In this document: in pieces, positions 25,180 through 34,217 of the stretch
Position numbering within the stretch: the stretch's first letter is position 1
Layout: every line of letters begins with the position of its first letter
NCBI RefSeq assembly: GCF_012932375.1
Contig: NZ_JAAIIG010000014.1
Span: forward strand, 1 to 42,358
Direction of reading: 5' to 3'
Source: Bifidobacterium olomucense
GTDB lineage: Bacteria > Actinomycetota > Actinomycetes > Actinomycetales > Bifidobacteriaceae
Length of the DNA stretch: 42,358 bases
Translations under genes and position numbers: made by a program
The notes under the pieces: model-generated
Database searches by the model: none
Told to the model about the DNA's origin: nothing
Seen by the model: the letters and a program-made list of their open reading frames with translations, nothing else

Positions 25180-25268
25180 GTGTTTGGTCGGCAGGTGACG
25201 TATTCAGACCGTAAGCTCGGCCGAACGGCCTTGAGTGTGTCGGAATACGTCACCTGTCGCCCAAACAC
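25180..25268 (-). repeat. long hairpin with conserved core, copy 1
   Basis: Two 30-base arms (25180-25209 and 25239-25268) pair with three mismatches. The 29-base core between them can fold into an inner hairpin (minus strand: CTC-AA-GGCCG-TT-CGGCC-GAG). Core and junction match those of 39611-39702, while the outer stem sequence is unrelated. It starts 26 bases past the stop codon of the 1735-residue ATPase gene. There is no T-tract. Confidence 0.88.
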
Positions 25269-25294
25269 GGTTGCGCTACCGTACCATTTTCACA

Positions 25295-28200
25295 TCAGTC
25301 AGCGGACGTAAAGCCCTGCGGCTCGCCGGTTTCCGCGAATTTGGCATTGTGAGCCTTTTTCGCGGCCGCGATCATCAGCTTGATACGGTTGAGCTGGTTC
25401 GCTTCGGAGGCACCAGGATCGTAATCGATGGAGACGATGTTGGCTTCCGGATGCAGTCGGCGAATCTTGCCGAACATGCCGCGGCCGGTCACATGGTTGG
25501 GTAGGCAGGCGAATGGCTGTGCGCAGATCACATTCGGGCAGCCTTGTTCGATGAGCTCCAGGATCTCGGCCGTCAGCAGCCAGCCCTCACCGGCCTGTAC
25601 GCCGATGGAAGTGACTTCGCCGGCCTTCTGGACCAGTTCGGGCATGGGATCGTCCTGCTTGAACTTGCCGTGGGACAATGCGATGGCCTTCTTGATCGGT
25701 GCATTGTACCGATCAAGACCCCAGCGCATCAGCGCGTACAACGTCTTGTTGCCGCCCATACCGAGGTTCTTCTCGTTCCAGTCGGTGATGTATGGACGTG
25801 TGGTCATGAACTCCATAATTCCGGGCACCACGGCCTCGCAATCCTGGGATTCGATGACATCCACCACGTGATTGTTGGCATCCGGCTGGTACTTGACCAA
25901 GATCTCGCCCACCACGCCGACACGCACCTTACGCGGAATGTCCTTCAAAGGAAGCGCGTCGAAGCTTTTCACGATCTCCTTGGCGAGCGTGCCATAGGGC
26001 AGGTAGCCCTTCTTGAGCCACGGGGTTTTGGCCGCAGTCTTGGAGAAGCCATGATGCTCGATGGTCTCGCGCACAATGGTGTCCCACTGCTCGTAAAGCT
26101 TATTGGCCGCGCCCTTTTCCGCCTCATACGGACGTACACGGTAGAGGCACTTCATCAGCAGATCGCCCAGAATCAGCGCCTTGACCGCGCGATGCAACAA
26201 GGCCGGAGTCGCTTTGAAACCTGGGTTGTCTTCCAAACCTTGAGTGGAGATGGCGATCACCGGAATCTGCGGATAGCCTGCATCGATCAGGGCCTTGCGA
26301 ATCAGGCCGAAATAGTTGGTCGCGCGGCACATGCCACCGGTCTGCGTGATGGCGAGGCATACCTTGTCCGGATCGTATTTGCCCTGCTGAATGGCGTCGA
26401 TCAGCTGGCCGATCACCATAATGGCCGGATAGCAGGCGTCGTTGTTCACATACTTCAGACCGGTCTCCACGTCATCACGGGAGGCATGCTTCAGAATGTC
26501 GAACTTATAGCCGCCGGAACGGATCACGGATTCCACGAGCGAGAAGTGGATCGGGCTCATCTGTGGAGCCACGATGGTGTAATCCTTCTTCATGTTCTTC
26601 ATGAACTTCTCGCGGTGGGCGTAGCGGCTCATCGTGGCGTTGTTGTGCGCGTTCTTCTTGGCAGCTTTGCCCTGCTTGGAAGCCGGCTGGTCAACCGTGC
26701 CGTTCGAGCCCGCGAGCACGTTCTTGGCGTTCACTGCAGCGTCAAGGTCACGCTGCGCTGCCTTCTTGGAGGCTTCGCGCATGGCCTTGGTGAGCTTCGG
26801 ATTGGAAGCCATCGTGGTGTCAAGCAGTACCTGACGGCCCGGGGTCGGCGCTTTGGAGCCGGTTTTGCGGAAGCCCATCGGCTTGGGACCGGCAGTGGCC
26901 GCGGAGTCAGCCTGCTCGGCCTTCACCTTGGCCTCAGCAGCTTCGACAGCGGCCTGCGCCTCGGCGAGCGCGGCCTTGGCAGCAGCCAAATCAGCCTCAG
27001 CCTTGGCTTTGGCAGCTTCGCGAGCCTTGACTGCGGCTTCATCCTCAGCCTGTACCTCAGCGGCCACTGCCGCTTGCTTGCTCGCGGCCTGAGCTGCAGC
27101 AGCTTCGCGCGCCTTGTTCGCTTCGCGTTCCTCGACTGCAGCCTTGAGCGAACGCAGTCGAATCTTGGCGGCACCAAGGTTGGAGACCTCGTCGATCTTG
27201 AGCAGCGTGTACACATCGGCCTTGTCGGCGAGGATTTCAGCCACCTGATCGGTGGTGATGGCATCGAGGCCGCAACCGAAGGAGTTCAACTGCACAAGTT
27301 CGAGTCCCGGGTAGGAGGCCACGAAGTGCGCGGCCGCGTACAGACGGGAGTGGTAAGCCCACTGGTTGGTGACGCGCAACGGCATCTTGGTGACCGTGCG
27401 GTCGCCCACATGGCGGAAGCCCGCCGCGTTCTTGGAGCGCGGGTCTTGCTCCCCCTCGGCAAGGAAGGCGGTGAGGTTAAGCTTCTCCCCCGGCTGCAGT
27501 TCGCAGATGGAATCCTCGGAGAGCACCACCATGCCGAGTGAGCAGATGGTTTCAGGGATGCCGTGGTTGATTTCGGGGTCGATGTGGTACGGACGGCCGG
27601 CGAGCACGATGCCGCGGCAACCATGCTCCTTCATGTAGGCGAGCGCCGCAAGACCTTCCTGCTGCACGTCGTGCTTGAAGACCTTGTCTTCGGCGTAGGC
27701 GGCCTTGACGGCGGTCTCGGCCTCCTCACGGGTCACGTTGGCCCATGCGAATTCCTCGACGATGCGGTCCACCATGAGCTCATGGTTGGCAAGGTTGAAG
27801 TACGGGTGCATGTAGCGCACGTCCGGATCGCGCAGTTCGGGCATGTTCGCGCCGACGACCAACGGATAGTTGGCCACCACCGGGCAGTTGTAGTGGTTGT
27901 CGGTGTTGGGAACCAGGTTGTCCTCGTACGAAACGCACGGGTAGAAGATGGTTTTCACGCCCTTGTTGAGCAGCCACTTGATGTGGCCGTGCACCAGCTT
28001 GGCCGGGTAGCAGATGTTCTCGGAGGCGATGGATTCGATGCCTGTCTCGAACAGCTCGTGGGAGCTGCGGCCGGAAATCATCACCTTGAAACCGAGCGAG
28101 GTCAGCAGCGTGAACCAGAACGGGTAGTTCTCGTACATGTTGAGTGCGCGCGGAATGCCGATCTCGCCACGGGTGGCTTTCTTGTCGGTCAGGCGGCGGT

Positions 28201-30502
28201 AGGCGAAGCAGCGCTTGTACTTGTAGTCGTACAGGTTCGGACGGTCGGAGCGCTTCTTCTTGGCATCGCCGCCACGTTCGCAGCGGTTGCCGGTTACGAA
28301 GCGGGAGCCGTCTGAGAAGGTGGTGATGGTGAGCTTGCAGTGGTTCTGGCATAGCTTGCACACGTCACGCTCGGTGGTCATCGACATATTGTCGAGCGCC
28401 TCGCCGGTCAGGATGGAGCTGGCGGTGTGGGTCACGCCATCGATGACGACGGTGTGCGTATCGGGCTCTTCGACGGTCTTCTTGAAGCCATCGGCCGGCG
28501 CCTTGGCAGCGGCATCGGACTGTGCCGACTCGGCCGCGGCCGGAGCGGCCGGCTCCTCGGAACCATCAGCCTTGACGGCCACGTCCAGATGGTCGGCTTC
28601 ATCCTGATAATGCATACGGGCAGTCAAGGCCGCGCCGAACGCGCCCATGAGACCGGCGATGTTCGGGCGGGTCACTTCACGTTCGGTCAGCAGCTCGAAG
28701 GCGCGCAGCACGGCATCGTTCAGGAACGTACCGCCCTGGACCACCACAGTGTCGCCGAGTTCGCCGGAATCGCGCAGCTTGATGACCTTGTACAAAGCGT
28801 TGCGCACCACTGAATAGCACAGGCCGGCCGCGATGTCCTCGATGGACGCGCCTTCCTTCTGCGCCTGTTTGACCGACGAGTTCATGAACACGGTGCAGCG
28901 CGAGCCCAAATCCACCGGATGCGTGGATGCGAGCGCTTTCTGCGTGAATTCCTGAATCGTCAGTCCCATGGACATGGCGAAGGTCTGCAGGAACGAGCCG
29001 CAACCGGACGAGCAGGCCTCGTTGACGGCGATGGAGTCTATCACGCCGTCGGTGATGGCCAGGTACTTCATGTCCTGGCCGCCGATGTCGATGACGGCGG
29101 TGACGCCGGGGCTCACCATTTCGGCGCCGCGATAGTGAGCCATGGTTTCGACCACGCCCTCGTCCAGATGCAGACCGGTGGTGATGAGGCCCTCGCCGTA
29201 GCCGGTGGCGCAGGAGCGTGCGATCCACGCGCCTGACGGCAGTTCGGACTGGATCTTCTTGACGATGTTGATGGCCGCGGTCAGCGGACTGCCTTCATTG
29301 TTGGCATAGGAGGACCATACGATCTCTCGATCATCGTTGACGAGCGTGGCCTTGATGGTGGTGGAGCCGGCATCGATGCCCAGGAAGTGCGGTCCATGCG
29401 CACCTTCGAGCGTGCCGATGTGGATGTGCTCCTTGTGGTGGCGCTTGTTGAAGGCCTCACGATCGGCTTCCGTGGGGAACAGCGGAGGCATGGTGGGCGT
29501 GTTGGATGGCAGGTTTTCCAGCTCTTCCAAGCGCTTGAGGATATCCGCGCAGGTGCGGGCTTCGAAATGATGGCCCTCGTCGTCGGAGTCGATGTCCGCC
29601 TGCAACGCGGCACCGTATGCCACGTAGAGGTGGGCGTTGGTGGGCACAATGAATTCGTCCACTTTGCCTTCGAGTGCACGCTGGAAGGCGGCGCGCAGTT
29701 CGGACATGAAGAACAGTGGGCCGCCGAGGAAGATCACGGTGCCGCGGATCGGACGGCCTGACGCTAGGCCTGCGATGGTCTGCGTGGCTACAGCAGTGAA
29801 AATAGAGGCCGCGAGGTCCGGCTTGGCTGCACCATCGTTGATGAGCGGCTGCAGGTCGGTTTTGGCGAACACGCCGCAACGGGATGCGATCGGATACAGG
29901 TTTTCGTAGCTCTTGGCCATCTCGTTGAGGCCGGCGGCATCCGTGTCCAGCAGCGTGGACATCTGGTCGATGAACGCACCGGTACCGCCCGCGCACGAAC
30001 CGTTCATACGCTGTTCGGGGGTGGGCTTCAGGTACGTGATCTTGGCGTCCTCACCACCGAGCTCGATGATGACATCCGCTTGCGGATACTCTTTGTCGAT
30101 CGCTTCGGTCTCGGCGATGACCTCTTGGATGAACGGCACATGCATGTTGTCGGCCAAGGCCAGACCACCGGAACCGGTGATGGCCAGGCGAATCGGCTCG
30201 TCACCCCGGCCAAGCTCTTCGAGCTTCTTGTGAATATCCACGAGCAGACCCGCCACAGTGGCACGCACATTGGCATGATGGCGGCGGTAATCGGAGAACA
30301 GGGTGGATTTCAGGGAGTCGGACTGATCCAATACCACGGCCTTGACCGTGGTCGAGCCGATGTCGAGCCCCACGCGCAAAGGCTTGGCGTTGCCCGATAC
30401 GGCCGCCGTGGTCGCGCTCGTATTCGTGTTCGGCGCGGCGTTTACGCTCGCATTCGCGGTGCTGGCGGCGTCCGTGGTCACGTTCGATGCGGTGTCAACC
30501 AT
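25295..30502 (-). CDS. giant 2-hydroxyacyl-CoA dehydratase activator-like protein
   Basis: A 1735-residue fusion. Two ASKHA ATPase domains of the HgdC/BcrAD type come first: domain 1 with DIGSTTVK (47-54) and cluster cysteines Cys170 (NGSCAGGTG) and Cys209 (SRCGVF), domain 2 with DAGSTTIK (377-384), Cys497 and Cys536. Then come a Cys-rich part (Cys715, 718, 722, 741), a domain like HgdB/DUF2229 (to ~1110), an Ala/Lys/Glu-rich coiled coil (~1118-1197) and a C-terminal HgdB-like domain (~1320-1710). HgdC dimers use a [4Fe-4S] cluster and ATP to push low-potential electrons into a dehydratase or double-cubane protein. Here both ATPase halves and the acceptor are one chain. It stands alone, with GAGGA before the ATG; its substrate is unknown. 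Confidence 0.88.
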   Translation of the reverse strand: MVDTASNVTTDAASTANASVNAAPNTNTSATTAAVSGNAKPLRVGLDIGSTTVKAVVLDQSDSLKSTLFSDYRRHHANVRATVAGLLVDIHKKLEELGRGDEPIRLAITGSGGLALADNMHVPFIQEVIAETEAIDKEYPQADVIIELGGEDAKITYLKPTPEQRMNGSCAGGTGAFIDQMSTLLDTDAAGLNEMAKSYENLYPIASRCGVFAKTDLQPLINDGAAKPDLAASIFTAVATQTIAGLASGRPIRGTVIFLGGPLFFMSELRAAFQRALEGKVDEFIVPTNAHLYVAYGAALQADIDSDDEGHHFEARTCADILKRLEELENLPSNTPTMPPLFPTEADREAFNKRHHKEHIHIGTLEGAHGPHFLGIDAGSTTIKATLVNDDREIVWSSYANNEGSPLTAAINIVKKIQSELPSGAWIARSCATGYGEGLITTGLHLDEGVVETMAHYRGAEMVSPGVTAVIDIGGQDMKYLAITDGVIDSIAVNEACSSGCGSFLQTFAMSMGLTIQEFTQKALASTHPVDLGSRCTVFMNSSVKQAQKEGASIEDIAAGLCYSVVRNALYKVIKLRDSGELGDTVVVQGGTFLNDAVLRAFELLTEREVTRPNIAGLMGAFGAALTARMHYQDEADHLDVAVKADGSEEPAAPAAAESAQSDAAAKAPADGFKKTVEEPDTHTVVIDGVTHTASSILTGEALDNMSMTTERDVCKLCQNHCKLTITTFSDGSRFVTGNRCERGGDAKKKRSDRPNLYDYKYKRCFAYRRLTDKKATRGEIGIPRALNMYENYPFWFTLLTSLGFKVMISGRSSHELFETGIESIASENICYPAKLVHGHIKWLLNKGVKTIFYPCVSYEDNLVPNTDNHYNCPVVANYPLVVGANMPELRDPDVRYMHPYFNLANHELMVDRIVEEFAWANVTREEAETAVKAAYAEDKVFKHDVQQEGLAALAYMKEHGCRGIVLAGRPYHIDPEINHGIPETICSLGMVVLSEDSICELQPGEKLNLTAFLAEGEQDPRSKNAAGFRHVGDRTVTKMPLRVTNQWAYHSRLYAAAHFVASYPGLELVQLNSFGCGLDAITTDQVAEILADKADVYTLLKIDEVSNLGAAKIRLRSLKAAVEEREANKAREAAAAQAASKQAAVAAEVQAEDEAAVKAREAAKAKAEADLAAAKAALAEAQAAVEAAEAKVKAEQADSAATAGPKPMGFRKTGSKAPTPGRQVLLDTTMASNPKLTKAMREASKKAAQRDLDAAVNAKNVLAGSNGTVDQPASKQGKAAKKNAHNNATMSRYAHREKFMKNMKKDYTIVAPQMSPIHFSLVESVIRSGGYKFDILKHASRDDVETGLKYVNNDACYPAIMVIGQLIDAIQQGKYDPDKVCLAITQTGGMCRATNYFGLIRKALIDAGYPQIPVIAISTQGLEDNPGFKATPALLHRAVKALILGDLLMKCLYRVRPYEAEKGAANKLYEQWDTIVRETIEHHGFSKTAAKTPWLKKGYLPYGTLAKEIVKSFDALPLKDIPRKVRVGVVGEILVKYQPDANNHVVDVIESQDCEAVVPGIMEFMTTRPYITDWNEKNLGMGGNKTLYALMRWGLDRYNAPIKKAIALSHGKFKQDDPMPELVQKAGEVTSIGVQAGEGWLLTAEILELIEQGCPNVICAQPFACLPNHVTGRGMFGKIRRLHPEANIVSIDYDPGASEANQLNRIKLMIAAAKKAHNAKFAETGEPQGFTSAD

Positions 30503-30769
30503 GTATTCCTCTTAGCTTCGGCCTCCGGGATAATCGCCTTCTCACGCACCGCAAGGCATCCCGAACCGTTTCGGACGGCTGGCAGGCACCCTGCGGACGG
30601 CTTCGCCCGGCTACTTCTCGCCCTAAGAATAGTCCGACCACCTGCCCAACATGACGCCCAGCAAGGTGATTTCGCTCACGGGAAGCATGTTTCCCAACAC
30701 TTTTCAAGATATTGCCGGGCCTCTGCGCAGAATGTCCATAACCGCACCGTCGCACCGCTCGCCGCTCCG

Positions 30770-32053
30770 CTATTGCGCAACGATGACTTCGTCCACATCC
30801 ACCATGGAGCCCACCGAACCGAACCGCTGACCCGACTTGTCGGTCCATTGCGGCACTTCGCCGGTGACCGTGACGGTAAGTACGTAATCATCCTCGGGCA
30901 GTTCCGGCGAGACGTACCGGTAACCGAAGTCCGGCGACTTGGCATACCAACTCACGAAGATGGGATCCACCACCATCGCGGATTCCTCGCCCGCACCGGC
31001 CCTGCGAATACCAACTCTCGCGTACGACCCCCACTGGTCGGCCCGTCCGGTCAGCGCCACCCGCGAGCCATGGAATGGAACGACGACCGATTCGCCGGCC
31101 TTATCCGATCGGAACCCGACATCGATGCGCCGCCCTTCGAGCGGCTCCGCCTTACCCGAGACCGGCGACCATGCAGGCTGGTATTCCGCCAACCGCAGCC
31201 GACCATGGTTCACGGACAGCTGTTGCCAGACATAGGTGGCTGCGGAGGCCTGATGCGGGAACGACCAGCGGTCGCCCATGTACACCGCGATCTCGCCATG
31301 CTCGGTGTGCACCGGCAGCACATACAGCGTCTGAGAATTGCAGGTCATCGTGCCTTCCGGCGCGAACAGGCCCTGATAGGTCCATGGACCGCGCATCGAA
31401 GACGCGGACAGGCAGTAGTTGTCGTTGCAATCCCACGAGGTCTTGTTGGAGAACAGCATCCAATACCGTCCGCCAAGTTTGAAGGCTGCCGGAGCTTCGC
31501 CGCCGAGTGCGATGCCCTCTCCCACCTGTTCGGCAACGGACAGATAATCATCGGACAGACGATAAATGTCGCCTTCATGGATGAGCAGATAGCCGGTGCC
31601 GTCGTCATCCTGGAAAACACCCAGATCCCAGCGACGGATCGTCTCGCCGTGGAAGGTCAGCGGGCCGCGGAATTCGTAGCCGCCGTCGACCGTGTCGCAA
31701 ACCGCATAGCAGATGTGCGGATCACAGTATCCCCAATCATCGGAATGCATGAACATCACATATTGCCCGGTTGCGGGGCAGCGCATGACCTTGACCCGTT
31801 CGCCGATGCGCCCGGGACCCATCAGACCATCCGCCTGTTGCGGCAGCACGATTCGCCGGAACGTCCAGTGCACCAGGTCCGGCGACGAATAACAGGAAAA
31901 GCCGGCGAACCGGTTCTCCTCGTCGGTCTTGTACTCGCCGAAGAGATAGTACAGGCCACTTTCCTCGACGATGCAGCCGCCATGCGCGTTGACCGTCCGA
32001 CCGCGATCATCGAACCACGGGACGCCGCTGATGATGAGCGATTGCTGGGACAT
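30770..32053 (-). CDS. GH43-like glycosidase (subfamily 24/34 type)
   Basis: A five-bladed-propeller glycosidase (about residues 1-310) with a C-terminal beta-sandwich, 427 residues, no signal peptide. The start WFDDRGRTVNAHGGCIVEES resembles exo-beta-1,3-galactanases of GH43_24, which lack the usual N-terminal Asp base. Asp143 in RRWDLGVFQDD fits the pKa-modulating position and Glu186 in GEAPAAFK fits the general acid. I start at the ATG at 32051-32053, 8 bases after AAGGAGA; the open extension upstream overlaps an mRNA hairpin. It is the last gene of the binding-protein/permease operon, so it should act on the imported oligosaccharide. Beta-galactosidic cleavage is an inference from the subfamily look. 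Confidence 0.8.
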   Translation of the reverse strand: MSQQSLIISGVPWFDDRGRTVNAHGGCIVEESGLYYLFGEYKTDEENRFAGFSCYSSPDLVHWTFRRIVLPQQADGLMGPGRIGERVKVMRCPATGQYVMFMHSDDWGYCDPHICYAVCDTVDGGYEFRGPLTFHGETIRRWDLGVFQDDDGTGYLLIHEGDIYRLSDDYLSVAEQVGEGIALGGEAPAAFKLGGRYWMLFSNKTSWDCNDNYCLSASSMRGPWTYQGLFAPEGTMTCNSQTLYVLPVHTEHGEIAVYMGDRWSFPHQASAATYVWQQLSVNHGRLRLAEYQPAWSPVSGKAEPLEGRRIDVGFRSDKAGESVVVPFHGSRVALTGRADQWGSYARVGIRRAGAGEESAMVVDPIFVSWYAKSPDFGYRYVSPELPEDDYVLTVTVTGEVPQWTDKSGQRFGSVGSMVDVDEVIVAQ

Positions 32054-32074
32054 GGCCACTCTCCTTGAAAGCAA

Positions 32075-32131
32075 GGCACCCCTCCGGCGGCACCGTCGAC
32101 ACCGTCGAACGGCACACACCGGAGAGGTGCC
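32075..32131 (-). other. intra-operon hairpin before GH43
   Basis: GGCACCCCTCCGG (32075-32087) pairs with CCGGAGAGGTGCC (32119-32131), one mismatch. It is followed on the minus strand by TTGCTTTC and then the GH43 ribosome site. It could act as a partial terminator that lowers GH43 expression relative to the transporter. Confidence 0.65.
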
Positions 32132-32196
32132 AAGAGATGGAATCAATCATGCGTGGGATGGTTCCGGAAAACCGCACGGACCAATCCCGTTCCGAA

Positions 32197-33039
32197 TCAT
32201 CCCTTCACCGATCCGGCAACCAGGCCGGACACAATCCACTTCTGGCAGAAGATGAAGAAAACGAACACCGGAACCAGCGCGATCACCGTGATGGCCATGA
32301 ATGCCGGCCAGTTGGTGGTGAACTGGCTCATGGAGTTGAACACCTGCAGGATGATCGTGCGATTGTCCGTGGAGGACAGGAACACATTCGGCTGCAGGAA
32401 GTCGTTCCACGTGGACAGCGTCTGGAACACGACCACAGTCGCCAGAATCGGTGTGATCATCGGAAGGACGATCTTGTAGTAAATCTTGAACGGGCCGGCG
32501 CCGTCGATGCGCGCCGCCTCCAGCACCTCCATCGGCAGCTTACGCATGTAGCCGACAATCAGGAAGTAGCAGAAAATCGAGTTGACCAGGTACAGCGCGA
32601 TCAGGCCCCACAACGTGTTGACGAGATGGACGTTGGCCTCCATGCGGTACAGCGGGATCAGCGTGGCCTGCAACGGGATGCAGAAGGCTATCATCAGCAC
32701 GGCGCCGACTCCGGCAGTGAACCAGCTTTTACGCAGGATCATGCCGTATGCGGCCAGGGAGCCGATGAACAGCTGAAGGAATACCGCCATGACCGTGACG
32801 ATCAGCGAGTTCAGGAAACTACGGGCGATCGGCAGGTTGGCGAAAGTGTCGATGTAGTTCTGGATGGACCATGTTTCAGGCAATCCGAACGGAGACTTCG
32901 CCATGTCGATGGAGGTCTTGAACGAGTTGACGATGATGTAGTACAGCGGGAGCGCCATGATGATCGCCACGGCGTTGATGAGGATCGTGCGCGCCCACAC
33001 GCCGATCTTCGCCCTGGTGCTTGGCTTGAGCTTGTTCAT
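32197..33039 (-). CDS. carbohydrate ABC importer permease, MalG-like
   Basis: Integral membrane permease of the CUT1 sugar importer family, 280 residues with six predicted helices. The EAA loop EAARIDGAGPFKIYYKIVLP (the cytoplasmic contact for the ATPase) is in the middle. I start at MNKLKPSTRAK (ATG at 33037-33039), one base after the stop of the first permease, with AGGAGG about 10 bases upstream. The operon has no ATPase gene; bifidobacterial CUT1 importers are known to share an MsmK-like ATPase encoded elsewhere. Confidence 0.93.
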   Translation of the reverse strand: MNKLKPSTRAKIGVWARTILINAVAIIMALPLYYIIVNSFKTSIDMAKSPFGLPETWSIQNYIDTFANLPIARSFLNSLIVTVMAVFLQLFIGSLAAYGMILRKSWFTAGVGAVLMIAFCIPLQATLIPLYRMEANVHLVNTLWGLIALYLVNSIFCYFLIVGYMRKLPMEVLEAARIDGAGPFKIYYKIVLPMITPILATVVVFQTLSTWNDFLQPNVFLSSTDNRTIILQVFNSMSQFTTNWPAFMAITVIALVPVFVFFIFCQKWIVSGLVAGSVKG

Positions 33040-33040
33040 A

Positions 33041-34027
33041 TTACGCGAACCTCCTAGAGATGGCACCGGTGAGAGCCGCCTGTCCGAGAACCACGATCAG
33101 ACATGCCAGCGTGAACAGAACCGCCAGCGCCGAACCGAGACCGTACTGCGACTGCGAAATACCGTGGACGATAATCGCCTGGGTGATGGTGTTGGTGGAA
33201 TATCCGGGGCCGCCCTTGGTCATGCCGAAGGGCAGGTCGTACACCTTCAGGCCGTTGGTGATGAGCAGGAACGTGGAGACCACGATTCCGGGAATGAGCT
33301 GCGGCAGCGTGATGTGGATGAACTTCTGGAATCCGCTGGCGCCGTCGACGGCGGCCTGCTCGTAAAGATCTGCGGGAATCGCCTGCAGATACGCTAGATA
33401 CAACGTGGCATGCCAACCCACGGCAGCCCAGATGGCCACGAAGATCACGCAGCCGCGAGCCAGTGTCTCATTGGCCAGCCACGGTACGGAATCCAGTCCC
33501 ATCGACACCAGCACGGAATTGAGCGCGCCCGTCTTGAGCGGGGAGAGGATGAAGCTCCACACCATGCCCAGCACGATCAGCGAGGGGACGCCCAAGAAGA
33601 AGAACAGTGAGCGGGCAAACGAGCGGCCGTAGAACTTCGTGTTGAGCAGCACCGCCAGAGGGATGGCGATAATCGTGGTGATCAGCGTGGTGGAAAGCGC
33701 GAACAGGATGGTGAATCCCAGGCCCACCAGCAGGGAGGGATCGGTGAACACCTTGCGGTAGTTGTCGAAGCCGACGAAATTCACATCGGGGTTGAATCCG
33801 GTGTAGTCGGTAAAGGAGTAATACACCGTCTGGATCAAGGGGATCAGCGTCAGCACGACGAACACCGCGAGGACGGGAATCAGGAATCCGGTGGACGATG
33901 CCGATTCAACGAATCCGCGGGTCTTGTACCACGGCGTCTTGCGGACGTCATCGCGTCCACCGACCTTGGCGTCGCCGCTGCTGTCAGACTGCCGCATCAT
34001 TGCGGGGTTGCATGTTTGTGCCGTCAT
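33041..34027 (-). CDS. carbohydrate ABC importer permease, MalF-like
   Basis: First permease of the CUT1 importer, 328 residues with six core helices (about 50-320) and a hydrophilic N-terminal tail. The EAA loop reads EQAAVDGASGFQKFIHITLP. I start at MTAQTCNPAMM (ATG at 34025-34027), about 10 bases after AAAGG; MMRQSD nine codons later is the alternative. It follows the binding-protein gene after 190 bases that hold two hairpins and is coupled to the MalG-like gene by a one-base gap. Confidence 0.92.
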   Translation of the reverse strand: MTAQTCNPAMMRQSDSSGDAKVGGRDDVRKTPWYKTRGFVESASSTGFLIPVLAVFVVLTLIPLIQTVYYSFTDYTGFNPDVNFVGFDNYRKVFTDPSLLVGLGFTILFALSTTLITTIIAIPLAVLLNTKFYGRSFARSLFFFLGVPSLIVLGMVWSFILSPLKTGALNSVLVSMGLDSVPWLANETLARGCVIFVAIWAAVGWHATLYLAYLQAIPADLYEQAAVDGASGFQKFIHITLPQLIPGIVVSTFLLITNGLKVYDLPFGMTKGGPGYSTNTITQAIIVHGISQSQYGLGSALAVLFTLACLIVVLGQAALTGAISRRFA

Positions 34028-34056
34028 GTCTTTATTGCCTTTCCATAAGGAGTGCG

Positions 34057-34175
34057 TCGGGGCGAAACTATCGAGGCGCAAAGGAGAGGAGAATCGTCAG
34101 GAGATTCGCCCCGACCGGAGCGGCGGCCAGCACTGGAGTATGGAAAACCCAGCACCCAGAAAACCGGTCGCCGCT
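34057..34175 (-). other. hairpins between binding-protein and permease genes
   Basis: Two stems lie in the gap: TCGGGGCGAA (34057-34066) with TTCGCCCCGA (34105-34114), perfect over 10 bp, and AGCGGCGGCC (34119-34128) with GGTCGCCGCT (34166-34175), one mismatch. The second comes first in the transcript, 42 bases after the binding-protein stop. Such structures commonly keep binding-protein mRNA in excess over permease mRNA. Confidence 0.65.
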
Positions 34176-34217
34176 GATTTGCGCATTCGCTTTGATTGCG
34201 CATCCACACCAATCGCG

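Noticed and set aside
25180..25268. Ordinary intrinsic terminator for the 1735-residue protein gene
   Set aside because: The stem is far longer than needed, there is no T-tract, and the core is shared with a second element 14 kb away.
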